A DNA stretch of 64,000 nt from Glandiceps talaboti (Eukaryota > Hemichordata > Enteropneusta > Spengelidae), in NCBI RefSeq assembly GCF_964340395.1, contig NC_135549.1:25131342-25195341 (forward strand). The letters run 5' to 3'. A program made the translations under genes and the position numbers. Below are positions 46,500-60,100 of this stretch, piece by piece. Under the pieces are notes generated by a model, which was not told the origin of the DNA, made no database searches, and worked only from the letters and a program-made list of their open reading frames with translations. The first letter of the stretch is position 1. The number at the start of each line of letters is the position of its first letter.

Positions 46500-47892
46500 C
46501 TATAAAATAACATAAATACAGACATCAGAAAGCATTAGCCTGAAGTAGACCATCATCTTGGCCAACAAACATTAAAATGTTCCCTTTGGTATACATTTAA
46601 ATTACTTCGAAATAGAGGTAGAAAGATTCCTAATCTAAAACTTGTGAAAGCTCATATTTCTTGGTGTCAATTTACAGATTTTTATTGAATGACTAAATAG
46701 TATCACCTTAAAGAGTGTCGTCAGATTAAAATAGTTTAGAGGTTCTGTTTTAAAATCAATGGTACCTTCTACACTGAGATGCTGTTGAATTTCCCTGGGA
46801 TTTCTCAACATACCCAATGATCTGTTACTAGTGTTATGCATGTCTTTGACACTGCCCTGATAGAGGGCGCTGTTCACATTGAAACTAACATACAAGACGA
46901 AAACATTTCATGCAAGTTGGGTATTAAATTGAGGTAGAAACTTGATAATGGTTAGCCATGTAGATCGCTACTCTCTTCATGGACAGTAGGTAAAGTAATG
47001 AGTATACATCATTTTAAAAAGAATTTGTGCAAGTATACTGACAATTTATACATTCCATAGTGCTGATATTCATTCTGACAATGGAAATCTCAGTTGCTAT
47101 GCTCTCTGTACAACAAGAATGAAGTGCATAGGGCTGAATGCATGTGTTGTTTTGCTGTTCAGTTCATGAACGTGGGTGCAATGAAGAAGACTAACAATGG
47201 TTAGGATGGTAGCCCAACTTGTAGTATTTTTGTGTGTGTGCAAATACAAATACTCATTGATAGAAAGACAATTAATGCCTGGAAGGATGGGATTCAGTGT
47301 TCACATACATCCATATAAAACATACAAAAAGTGGTTAAAATCATACCATGTGCCTTGCAACTTTTTGTGACATCACATGCATTGAAGATGCATTACATTC
47401 TGAATAATCTGCATGACATTATAAAAAACAATCAAAATTTGATTGACATCATGTACAATTTACAGTACATAAAAGTACAACATACTGTCACGATGAATTC
47501 TAAATCACATTGTAATTTTGTGCAGTTTGGATGACATTACACAATTTAAAGAAATTTAAAACAGCTTTCCATGGCATACGCATACCAAAATTTCATGATA
47601 AGTATATTCAGAATCGATTATCAAAACTTCATCAGAGATTTCATCGTCAGAACAAGTCACAAATTATTGCGGCTGAGTGGTGCATGATCTTGTGCGTGAT
47701 AGATAATCTGGTTTTTTTTAAACAGCCTGTTCAATCAGTCCTGTCAAAGTAGACATTGACTGCGAAGTATTGTTCATTCCAAATTGAGAAGCAAGTTCAG
47801 CAAACTACTAAGAGTTTGCATATTATGTTGGCATACATCAGACAGGCCCCTCCCCCATTTCTGTTAAAAGTATTCCAGCTGTCAATCATTTC

Positions 47893-48075
47893 ATAGTTGT
47901 GATGAAGTGTGCCCTCTAAGTCAAATTGATGTGACACTGATGTACACACAATTTGTAGTGATGCACCAAACTTTGGTGTTCCCCTATCTCTTACCATGTG
48001 GTGACTCACAAGAAATGCCAGTTTTTATCATACTGACCCACGATAACAAAAATTGGCTATCATTAGTGGGTACAC
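47893..48075 (-). repeat. Dispersed repeat with GTGTNCCCTCTAA ends, copy 1
   Basis: Matches 60675-60830 through GTGCCCTCTAAG, GATG...CACAATTT, CCAAANTTTGGTGTT, CTATCTCTTAC, TTTGGCTATCATTAG. The ends are inverted relative to each other (GTGTGCCCTCTAA / TTAGTGGGTACAC). Confidence 0.6.
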
Positions 48076-48086
48076 TGGTTGTGAGG

Positions 48087-51000
48087 CTAGTTTTTATCCC
48101 AGCTGCCACAGTGACTGGTCAGCTGATATCGAGATGGATTGTACATTATGCCGTTGTTCTCCTGGAGATAGTCTAGAATGGCTGTTGTAGTTGTCAGGTT
48201 ATTAAAGATACGTTTGTTTGCTTTACTTGATATGTGGTCTCTCATTTGTATAAGGTGACGATGGAAACATACAGTTGGAGTTTCTAACTGCATTGCTATG
48301 TCCACCTGTAAACAACATAGAAAAACATGTTTATTCCTGATTACTACCTTTGGTTTGAACTAAGTGCAGATGTCTGAAATATAGTTATATCTTACACCAT
48401 GCCTCTGTCAAAGTATGGAACTTATCTGGCGCATATACACATGCACTGCTGCTGAGAGACTGTTCTACATCTTATGACATTACTGACTGGCTAAATAACT
48501 TTGAACACATAATAATTTCATAGATACGGTAACTATAGTGTTTGCCTGCTGCATGCTACACAAAACAACTGTTATGTAAATTGAAACTCTAGAAGTAAGT
48601 AAGGTTGTTATTGTTGTTGTTGTTGTTGTTCTTGCTGTTGTTTTTTGGAGGAGCATGCCATAACATATTCTTACCCAATCTTGAACACATTCCATTGGTG
48701 TCTTTTCATACCCAGCATACATTGCAGGATTTTTGAGAAGTGCCCTAGCAGCCATTACACCTTAAGAGATGAGAATTGTGAAAATGGTCAATATGGTAAC
48801 CAAACAGAGAGATAACTATATGCTGACGATTTGACCAGTATATAATTTACCATAAAAATTTGTACAACACTTGGTCATGTGCTGTGACACTAAATATCTA
48901 AAACTTGAAAACATGACACAGAGGACGATAACTGAAGTTTCACATGTGACATCAGCTAATGATAACACTGACAGCCTACAACTGCACTATCAATATCAAA
49001 ATATATTAATTAAACGACTGTGTTATAAAGTTATTCTGATTAGCTTTGAATTCAACATGGCACTTAGGTGCAATGAAATTGCTAATGGTAAGAGTTGCTC
49101 GAGCTCCAATACCAATTTGAAGTTGAAGTTATGATGGAAGTATTTTATCATTAGAGTGACAATTTTTATCAATAGTATCTCTCATACAAACATTCTACAA
49201 TTATACCAAAGCTGAAAAACAATCATATGTTAAGATAAAGTAAAATCACAGACAACACAAAACTAAAAGACTCCTACAAATATACTATAAAAAGAAGCTT
49301 CACGTCACATTTTAAAAACAATGGTGTTATGTTGACACTTACCATTGACTCCAGTCATCTCACACACCTTGTCAACATCTTGAAGTGATTTGATATCACC
49401 ATTAGCAATGACTGGAATGGAGAGACTCTCTTTGATTACTTTGATATCATCATAGTTTGCCGGTTCTGTTCTCTGATCAGTTGTTCTACCATGAACTGTT
49501 ATCCAAGATACACCAGCATGTTCAGCTTGCTGACAAAGATCTACCGTATCCCTATGATAGAACAGAGAAGTTTTATGTAAGTATTCTCATGTGTGCAAGA
49601 AAGCTCAGAAACACAGCTTGTGCCATCTTAACCTGATAGCTACTACACTCCAAACTCAGTACTGTAAATGTCAATAGTCTTTATCAAAGATACTTAAATG
49701 GTGTAATTCTTGTGATACATACATTTTACAATAAAGGTTTTTAACTGGTAACATCAACATAACATGAACTTTCTTAAATCACCAACACATAACCAGGGTA
49801 TACTCGGGGTATAAAGGGTGCAATAGGTCTTTCCAAAATTTGCCATGGTGGTGCTCTACTTCCTGTCGGTGTGTACCTTAGGGGTATACATGGTATAGGT
49901 TACTCAGTTAATCATAGAGCTCTGCTGCTTTCGATGTCTGAACAATACGAAAAACATCCCTGATTTACACTGCTACAGAATACCAAGTAAACGGTATTAT
50001 GAGGTGACAATACCCCCAATTAGAGCGAGGACGCTGTATTCTCAATTTCCTGTTTGCAGTCTGCAATGGCCAATTGTTAGTCTATAGGCAGATATGAGAT
50101 ATTCAAACTTCAAATTCAAATTGCTGTATGAAGCACAGCCTTATGGAGGTCTCAGTTTGAGTAAATAAACTAATAAACGTCTATTGAGTGATTTACAGCA
50201 TGTCCACTATGATAAATCATACAATCTACTTGAGCACCTGATTAAAACTTACCTGAGATTGTACCTAAGTCTGATTTTAATTGAGACTGAAAAGTCTTCA
50301 TCCTGTACCCTGCTCCTTGTTTGTTGTATCATATCTTTGACTAGTTCAGGATGTTTGATTAGATGAGCTCCATAGCCCTCAGCCATGGCCCACCTATGGA
50401 ATAAATGTACAAATGATAATTGATGTTACTGTACTAGTCTGTAACTAAATTATGCCGTGACGGGGCGCCCTCACACATCGGACAGGAGGCCAGTGAGGGC
50501 GGAACTTGACATGACGTATCTTACAGTCTAATTTGTTACTTGTTCAATTCAATAATATTTTCATCTATCCTCGATTTTTGCAAATTTGGCTTTGCTATGT
50601 AATGTTCACACTGGGTATCTTTTCAACATAATGATAACAAGAATTGATTCAGTATATCATTCCTTACTTTGAAAACTATTTAATATACTTCAGTAATAAT
50701 TCAGCAATTCTATTGACAACGTACAGACTAAGATACTGGTACATCGTGTTAATCTGAACTGTGAACTGCGATAACCATGAAAAGGGCTGACCAATGCGTG
50801 AGGGCGCACTGACATGATAGAATACCTTACACAGACTAGTTTGCTTAGAGCTCGAATTGATTCCTTGGGCATTTCATTTTGTGAATTCTAACACAGAACA
50901 GAACAGGAAGGATTGATTCAGTGCAACTATTGGCATTCAGAACCCGATAGTAGGCAGTAGAACAAGACAAAGTGGGTTCCTGGTTCCAGGTTATCTTTAC

Positions 51001-53697
51001 ACACTAAAAACATGGGGAAAAAAGTTGATTTTATACTTTTACAAGTTTACATTCTCGCATACTAGCAGAGCTGTTATTTCTTCTGCAACACTGTGAATAA
51101 ATAATGGTGTGTCTTGGATGGTGCCATAAAAGAGGGTGTAGTTTACGATGATGCAAGTTCAAGGCTAAAGTCAATTTTAAATGTACTTTACCGTTGTGGA
51201 CATCCACAATTCAAATCTATACCATCTGCATATCTGTAAAATAATGGACATAACATGAGGAAATGCACGCAACAAAAGATTTTTTTTAACTAACTCTATT
51301 CAGTTTTCCTGGTTTGCATGAGTTTACCATCAACCGATTCACATCATGTACAAACAACTTTGTCCTATACTATCAACATACATATTGGACAGTCTTCTTT
51401 GTTCACATTAATACACTGAAAAAAAGGTTTTGATATATTTCAGCAGTGAGAACTGGAGAAGGATTGTACTTACGGAGCAATAAGTTCAGTGGCATCTGCT
51501 AAATCCTTGGCATTGTGGGCAGCAAATTGGACAATTAATGGACTATCCCCTAAAATGACAAAACAGAAAAGATAAAATTATCATAGCATGAATATAATTA
51601 GTAATGAATAGTCTTTAAGTTAGACTCTCATGAGGATTAGAAAATAAATGTATGCAAATATATGTAAATATGTGCAGATGTATGTAAATATATGTAGATA
51701 TATGATTTGGGCACAAACAATACTGCTGGATTATTAGAAAGGAGAAGTTTGTATAAATTGGTATTTGCAAGGATGTGATATGATATGATGACATGACATA
51801 TTTTGATAATATATCATGAAAGACAATTAGGATTTCTTGTTTCAAAGAAGTCAAAGAAATTTCACTGATACAGCCTAAGAAGATAATTCTTTGAATAAGA
51901 TTTTTTAGCATCAATTTGGTCCCAAATTTTAAATTTTGGGAGCAAAATGCTCCTAAAATGTAAAACTTGGGAGCAAATCAAAATAATATCAAACTTTTAC
52001 TTTTTATCAACATCCATTTTGACAAATGCCATGTTTATCTGTGGAATAAAAATAATCATCAATAAATGTTGTTGAATGACAATGTTATAATAAAATGACT
52101 CCCCACTATCATGAAAATAATCAATATGTCAGTGGGGCTTCAAAATTTGTCTGTCAAATGCAGGTAAATTTGAATTTTCACCTTTCAAATGCCAGTAGAT
52201 TTAAAATGTCACCTACTGAATGCAGGTATTTACCAAGTTCACCTGCATTGGACTAACTATTTATCACCTGCAAATTACCGACAACTTCCTACACTGTAAT
52301 AATATACATGATGTTCTTTGTTGGAAACTAAAAAAAAGAAGATTTACTGGTACACTTCATTCTTAGTTTTAGGTGTCATGATCTCTATCAACAGAGTTAA
52401 TTCTGTATCTTTCTCCTAAAATGTAAGACAGGATAACTTTTGACTTACCTGAGTGTGATGTAAATTCATTATCTCTGGCTTTCACTGATTTAACAAATGA
52501 GTCTGACATAATCATAGGAGTACAGGCAATATCACAACCATACCTGCAATATTACAATATTCACACTCATGTACCTCATATCCATTTCATTTTAAAGGGG
52601 AACAAAAAAGATATCTTTGCTGAATTTTCTTTATGCATAGACCCTCCACCCAGTGGAGGTGGAGGGTTTATGCTTTATGCCTAAGAAACCCAGAAAAGTT
52701 ATTGTTACCAATTACACATCATGCAACATTAAATTTCCATTTTGACACCAATCAAATATGAATGCTAGGTTGTAAGCACACACAAAACACAGTAAAATGG
52801 TAGTACATGTATATTACTTGCAAAACAAATAATTACATTCTTGGTGTAAGTTTATTTCTCAGGAATTTTTTTTATCAAAGATAGAATTTATTATAAAACT
52901 GATTAGGAATTTTAGAATAACTTTAAACTGAAGTACATTTCACTTAATAATTTTGCTTTCATCTTACCTAAGTAAAAATTACTTGGTTAAAAATGAAACA
53001 AGAAAATACTATGTACTTACTTTCTGACTAATGTTCTGAATGCTAACCTGAAAAAGAAAGCAGTAATGATTTCAATTATAGGAAAAGTTTTGGCCAATAC
53101 AGGCTACAGGCCTATCACATTGATACCATGGACACTTTGAAAACCACTTGGGGTGTTCATTATTTTCAGGGTTTCACCTAGTCCTGTGTACAGACAGAGT
53201 GATTGCGGAACTTGATTCTGAGTGCAATGTCCCTACATTCTCTTAATATTAGCATTTGTCAGACCATGGATGTATTAGTCTAACTAATACATGTACATCC
53301 ATGGTCAGACTCACTCCATCTGACAGCCGGACTAGACAAAGACAAACAATGTTATCCACAAAATATATTCCACCAACCGACAAAGAGCTTTACCAGTGAT
53401 TACACAGCGTTTATTTGTGTTGAAAACATTCTTAGACAAACTGCACAGTGCACGTGATATGCAGCTAGCTATAGTATGAATGGGGAAGAAAGCGACTCAC
53501 TTTGAATATCGAACCATTGGAGCACATATTTTCAAGGGCTTCTTTTGCTTAAATAGTTCTTGAATCGACACTCTAGGACGTTGCGAGAGATCTCCATCAC
53601 AGCAAGTGTTCAACGGTGATGAAGTCACCGTGTTCTCGTCGGGTTCTTGATCATCAGACTGATCAGTAACATCGCTGTCCTGTCGTTGCTCAATCAT
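48087..53697 (-). CDS. DUS4L: tRNA-dihydrouridine synthase 4-like
   Basis: FMN- and NADPH-dependent enzyme that reduces uridine to dihydrouridine in the tRNA D-loop (Dus4 family acts at U20a/b). Coding exons, 5' to 3': 53697-53501, 53047-53021 (27 nt), 52543-52449, 51549-51474, 51233-51192, 50393-50253, 49551-49343, 48760-48675, 48305-48087 (stop TAG). All phases join; 363 residues (human 317). Motifs: ICAPMVRYSKLAFRTLVRKY at the FMN-binding start, ACTPMIMSDSF, DLNCGCPQRW with the catalytic Cys, SIKIRLR, WITVHGRT, IANGDIKS, GVMAARALLKNP. The ~45-residue N-terminal leader is Asp/Gln-rich and family-atypical. The start is the only ATG in the leader frame. Head-to-head with COG5 (440 bp). Confidence 0.95.
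50446..50532 (+). repeat. GCCCTCACACAT foldback repeat in DUS4L intron 5
   Basis: TATGCCGTGACGGGGCGCCC, TCACACATCGG, GAGGCCAGTGAGGGCGGA and GTATCTTACAGTCTA match 29150-29243. Confidence 0.65.
50727..50840 (-). repeat. GCCCTCACACAT foldback repeat, inverted copy
   Basis: Contains CCAATGCGTGAGGGCGC and ATACCTTACACAGACTA, the complement of the left part of 50446-50532, about 200 bp away in the same intron. The pair could fold the intron. Confidence 0.55.
52629..52679. mobile_element. Nano-palindrome family A (37 bp) with perfect 7-bp flanks
   Basis: Insert 52636-52672 starts CATAGACCCTCCACC and ends GGTGGAGGGTTTATG (one arm base changed). Identical CTTTATG flanks at 52629-52635 and 52673-52679. 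In a DUS4L intron, so this family is not confined to the histone region. Confidence 0.8.
53178..53335. mobile_element. CTAGTCC-type TIR element containing a family D palindrome
   Basis: Ends CTAGTCCTGTGTACAGACAG and CCGGACTAG (complement CTAGTCCGG) resemble the TIRs at 54361 and 38560. Inside, 53271-53309 (CATGGATGTATTAG...TACATCCATG) is flanked by GTCAGAC at 53264-53270 and 53310-53316, so it is probably a second insertion into the first element. Confidence 0.6.
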
Positions 53698-54137
53698 GTG
53701 GATGGATCGATGTCAAATTTTAAAAAGCACCTTAATATTTGATCTGATACACAAAATGTTAAAGCGTCGACATATCCACTTATGAATGTGGCGTTTGGGT
53801 ACTAAAGAACGTGGAAATTTCGATAGAAAACATAACATACAGCCTCATCATGCGTACACGCTGAGGGTTGTCCTGGTCCTGAGGTGAGGACAGTGTAGAT
53901 AAATAAACGAACCAACAAACAAAATAGGTTTTCATTTTCAAACCGTCATTCAATTACAGATAACTATATCAATATGTAACTAAAGAAATATTATAAAGCA
54001 GTAATATCTTTACTTTAGAATAAATATGAAATTAAGTTGCATAAATTTTATAAATGAATTGAATTATAAATAATATGCTAAACACAAGTTTGTGCGAACC
54101 CACGGTCTGTGTATTACGGGATATATAAATTGCCAAC
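53698..54137. promoter_or_regulatory. Bidirectional DUS4L/COG5 promoter region
   Basis: 440 bp between the two start codons, with no exon or repeat recognised. The pair is also head-to-head in human, which supports a shared promoter. No specific element identified. Confidence 0.6.
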
Positions 54138-57100
54138 ATGGACCCTAAGTTGCTGAAACGACTGCAGGAAGATGGTAAGTAATGAAATATTCAAGGTCTT
54201 CAGAGTTTGTATGTAAAGTTTTATCTATGAGTACTTTTCTGTTTGTAAATAGAGTCATAAAACCATTTTGCCAATCAAATATTTACTGACAACGATTGAG
54301 AGATGACATGCATACGTGGCCCTTATGCCTCATCGTCGCGTTGTTCACTCAATCACCTTCCTAGTCCTGCTTGCATACGGAGTAATCCGGGACTCGATTC
54401 TGACATTTGTTAGTCAAGTCAGTAATATAGACTCGTACACCGTCTGTAAGCAGGACTATCACCTTACATATTCATGGACAAGTATTAATTTGTCCATCCT
54501 AGATAGCTTTTTCTCCGTTATGTTGGCACAAGCAATGGAGGTAGGAAGGGCATGTGTTTCTACCTCCATGCACTAACTTACTAACAAATACACACATACA
54601 TATTCATTTATTGAAGTACAGACACCACTCCGAAAGTGATGCAATAATTTAATAATAAAATGTTGTATTTTTTAAAGATATGAAATATATAAAAATTGAT
54701 AAACAGTGTCTTCTGGTGAATACCTATTAATTTCCATTTTATATTTGTAATTATTTATCCATTCAAATTTACTGATACTAAATCATAATGGCAAAAGTAT
54801 TTTATTTTTTAACAGTTTGATGAAACCATGGTCCCTATTGAGGGGCTGCGATGAAGTATAGTTCAAATTTCTTAGTTAAAATGAAATAAAAAATACAATA
54901 GAGAAAATTGATTTGTTAAAATTGTAGCTGCAATAATTTTACCTGTAATTTTTTCACAATAATTTTCATCATTTTTTACAATGTATTTTTGCATTTTTCC
55001 TCTCTTTTTTTTAGTCATGGAGGGATGCGAAAAAATAAAATGTAGAGGCTATCAGTAATATAAAAACTGGTACAAATACTGCTAGCCAATGCTGCTAGTA
55101 AAAGTGCCACTTGACACTTATCATTGACATTATCATATAGAATTGACTGATATCAAACATTAAGTACTTATGACTAGCCATTTTGAAGTATTAGTGGCTA
55201 GTGACAAGCTTATCAGTAGAATCAGTAATAGGTAATGATGAATTCAGTGTTCATTCTAGATCCTGGGATTAGCGCACATTTTCAATAAAAGGCCCAATAA
55301 ATCTGACAAATGCAACCACAGGGCCACGTTGAAAACTGGTCTTCAATGTCTGCATTCCTACCTTTATTTTACTTTTCACCTCAGTTGTAACACAAAAATT
55401 CCAAAAATTGTATTGAAAATGTTATGTTTAGAATGGGAATGTCGGCCCATTTAGCCACTTCAATTTGAGCTATGAGATCATACTTTGAAATCTACTTCCG
55501 TGTTAAATATTCATGTACTGGCTTTAGCTTAGAAGAACATCACACATGCTAAAAGCCACTGTCCTATGGGGAAGAGTAAGATCTGTGCATCGCATCCTAT
55601 GATTGGCTATTTCCCCAAGCCACTCTCTATCGGCGCCTGTCATTTGTCGGCAGCTAAAAATGCCTGAAATTAAAATACTGACAAAACATGAATTTCTTGT
55701 CTTTCATTTTACAAAACACACTGATGAACCTAATAATACCAAAGTGTAGTATAGCGGTAAAGAGTTATGTGATTTTGACTGTTTTTACAGAAGTGTTTGA
55801 TGAATTCCTTCAAAATGACTTTGATGTTGATGAACACACCAACCAAGTCATGCAGAGCATGGCTATATCTCAACAATTGTCCAAACTTGTAGAAGGTATT
55901 ACACTTTTGGATCAAGAACTACATTCCCAGGTTAGTCACATATTTTAACTTTTTTACAAAATGTGAAATGTAAATTTTGTACTTTTAGGTCATAAGTAAC
56001 TAAATAAAGGTAGAATTTCCTGAACATCAGCTGAGGCAGATGTGGAAAAAAAACTATCTTTCAGTGATGGTTGTTTATATACATTTGTGAATTTCCATTC
56101 CTAAACTGTGTCAAAAAAGTTTTCAAATGAACTTGAACATCAGATGTTTGAATTGAAAAGTTGGTGCATGTAAATGCACTTTCTCATTTGTTGCATTGGA
56201 GAGAGGTATACATTGAGATACAATTTGAACCAGTGACTGTGAGGGCAGTAAAATAGAATACCTGAAGGGAAAACAATGTTCAAATGTACATACATAGTAA
56301 ACACATGAGTCGTGATTTCTTTGATATTGTAGGTAGTAGCAAGACATGAAGATCTCTTATCACAAGCCACTGGTATTGAGACTTTGGAAGGAGTGTTACA
56401 AATGATGCAAACTAGAATACAATCCCTTCAAGGTGCTGTAGAAAGGTATCTAGATCAGTCTTATTGTACTCTTTATCAAATTCATGCATGTATAAGAAAA
56501 AAAAAAGTGAAAAGAATTCAATCGAGAAAAAAAATTCTAGTGATGCCACGAAACTTTTAATAAATTCTAGTTCAAGGACATAATCTATTAATTTATAATA
56601 TTTAAACAGTTTCAACAAGTGATTCAAATGATCAGTGTAATTAGCACACAATTTCTAAATGTGCCAAATATTTTATATAATAAACCTTTAACTAAATTTT
56701 GTTGCACATACAAAATGTATGAAACCTCATCAATTGCCTCACTTGAACTATGTGAGTAACTGAGCAACCTCTGTCTGTATTTTTGTCAATGTTTCTAGGA
56801 TAAAAGGAAAAGTTTTGGAGCCATACAATAAGATAGTTGCAAGAACAGCTCAGTTACGAAGGCTACAGGTAGGTACAGAGTTTATCTTGTCACTAGTCCT
56901 CTATCCACTGACTGTCTATGCTCCATTATAAACACTATGTTACAGAGTTTATCCAGTCACTCTTTTTGATTCACTGACTTCTGTGCTCCATTATAAACAC
57001 TAAGTTTTATGTTGAAAGAACACTTCATTCATAATCACAATGTATATAATAAGTGGTCTGCATACTATAAATATATGACATTGTTACATTTAGTGTAATT

Positions 57101-60100
57101 TTAGTCCTTACATAGTAGTCAGTTTGAAGTTAGCTTTATATGAAAGCTAGTTTGACAAGTATAATTGTGATTAAGTTTGACAAGTATAATTGTGATTGTA
57201 CAGTACTATTCAACTACAATGTATATTTATAATAAATAATATCACGTGACATGAAGCTGTATTTCATCTTTTCCAATGAAGCTACACATTCTAGGAATTA
57301 CTTTTAACATTACAAAGTCAAAGTAGGGGGGAACCAGCTACACTAGTATTAACTATCCTTTTGAAAACATTTCAAGTACCATAATGGGTATAGAATGCAC
57401 ACAATACAGATTGACTGATGTTTTGCAGTACAGATTTTGTTCTCATATATGTCTTAATGTATTGTTACAGGAAGCCTGTGACTTACTGAGACGTATCATT
57501 CGTATATTGTATCTGAGTAAAAGACTTGATGTACAGCTTCAAGGTGGTGCAAGGGAAATCACAAAGGCTGCTCAGAGTTTGAATGAATTAGGTCAGTGTT
57601 CTAATTCTCTCAAGTTAATTGTGAATGTTAATATAGTTATACAACTGTTTTCTGAGTATTAACACCATGCGTAAGTTACAAAGCTCATATCAACTAATGT
57701 TTCGTATGTGAAACTAGGTATCATGTTGATACATTAGTAATAGCGAAGTTACCTTATTGGAATATAGTTTTTGAAATGACTAAACAACTTTCGCCCGAAT
57801 CACTTATAATCATCAGCATAATGTATGATGTTATGCTGCTTGGTTAGGAAAATAGGAAAATACATTGAAATTAGAGAACACTAGCCATCCCTCAGCCGTG
57901 ACTGTGGATACCATCTCCCACCTATTTATAATAGTCAACTGTTTGGTGATTCCACTAGGAGGTCACATGACCAAATGGCATAACATCATTACACTGATGA
58001 CGTCTGAGTAATTTGGATGAAAGCTATGTAGTTGCTTGAAAATCTTGATTCCAATAAAGTACGTTTACTATTACTACTATATAAAAATGGAGTCAAGTAT
58101 TAATTTCTTTTCTATGTTAATACATGTATGTATGTATGTATGTATGTATGTATGTATGTATGTATGTATGTATGTATGTATGTATGTATGTATGTATGTA
58201 TGTATTTCATTACAAAAACTTGAACGGTATAAAATGTCTTTGACTTTCAATGCTACTCAGATTACCTGTACCAAGGTGTTGATTTGAAAGGTATTGAAGC
58301 TATTGAACAAGATTCCAAATTTATTGAGAAAGCCAGGAAAGATGTGGAAGGCCAGGCAGAGAAGATGCTGGAACAAGGAATGGAAACTCAGGTAAGGGAA
58401 ATGTTAAGACATATGTTGGATTATGTTTTAAAATTTTAACTGATAAATACAGTTGTCTGACAGAGCTGTTGAAAAAGTTGGTAATTACGAAAATCATATC
58501 TGATGTCATGGCTGAATGCATCAGCCTACAGATTAATAACATTTCCATTTCACATTGATTTGTTGGAGAAATAGTGATTTTTTTTTTTACTTTGTGGCAT
58601 CGTATGTATACCTCCAATCACCTTGTAAGGGTGATTGAAGCATGTATAGCAGTTTTGATCAATGCTTTGATGTTAATCATATCTGCATGACAACCCATTC
58701 ATTACAGAACCAAACACAGGTTGCTACATCGTTACAAGTTTTCCATAACCTGGGATGCTTGACCGAGGTCGTCCGAAGAGTGGTAGACAACATTAAGAGG
58801 ACATTGGAACTGAATGTAATTGAGTCCTTAGATGTAAGAATCATTTCACAAAATCAGGGTCAAAATAAAGGTGGTCCTGGCAGAGCTGCCATACCTGCTG
58901 TTGGTAACACTGCAGCATTTAGAGCTACTCTGTGGACCAATATGGAAAAACTGATGGATGAAATCTATTCAGCTTGTGGGCAGGTATGTAAAATAGCGAT
59001 TGTACAGTAGTTATGTTGTCTAAGGCGGAAAAAAAAATTGTGTGGCTCCAATTACATTCAATTTTAAAATAGGTGGGGTAGGTAAATTTTTTATTTATTT
59101 TATTGTATTTTTTTTCATGTGTGGGTGTCTAGTTCCCGTTTTCCATTGTTTTCCAAATGGTCTGTGTTGTCTAAATGGTCTGTGTGTTGTTTATTTCTTC
59201 CTATCAGATGTACAGCCATTACAGATTGGAAGAATAGTTTTATATTGTCTTTTTAAGTTGATGTCAGTTTCCGCACCCACTATTTCTTGCAAGACTTCAT
59301 GATTTTCACGATTTTATTGTTATTTTTCTCGAATACATTAAAAAAGTGGTACTGTGTATACTTGTTTAGTGCCTGAATATCTGAGAGTACACAGGTGTAA
59401 CAGTACAGTAGTATGTACCATTTGTTCATTGGCCGGGGTGCTGATTTGATTTTATCACTAGGCAATTCTACACACTTTAATAAATAAAAAATACAAAGAG
59501 ATTTTTAAAACAAAAAGTACTGGAGCATGAAGTCTGGTGAAATTAGATCCTAAAATATTAATATAAAATAAAATATTAAAACAATATGAAATAAATAATA
59601 ATAAAATAAATATATAAAATATTAATATTAGTGTTGTTTGTCGGTTAGATCCTAAAATATATTTATTATGTTATACTTTTGTAATAAGACATAAGATGTC
59701 AACTGTACGCAAGAAAGTATACTTATTGAGAACATTACCCAGTGATGGTATATTATATAACCAACAAAATGGAAATCCTATGAATTGGGTATTAAAAATT
59801 GTCTCGCACACAATAACATATATAATACATGTAACCTTTATCACTTCTTCACTAGGTACAACATCTGCAAAAAGTCCTAGCCAAGAAAAGAGATCCTGTC
59901 ACACATATCTGTTTCATTGATGCTTTAATCAAGGTGAGAGTGGTACACATTGTGGCATTTGAGTGTATCATTGATGGAAATACAATTTTTTTGAATGTCA
60001 ACAACAGAGTACTTCATTTCATTTGTGTTCTATTACTGCATCTAAGATCCAAAATAACACCAAATGTATTTGATTGCTAGGAAATTGATATCCCCCCCCC

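Larger units (their letters stand above)
45412..48086. other. Between LSM3 and DUS4L: mostly non-coding
   Basis: LSM3 3' UTR and DUS4L 3' side. AATAAA (46389-46394) and TTTATT (46377-46383) are adjacent, so convergent transcripts could end here. A possible extra minus-strand exon (46367-46499) is listed separately. A dispersed repeat lies at 47893-48075. Confidence 0.5.
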
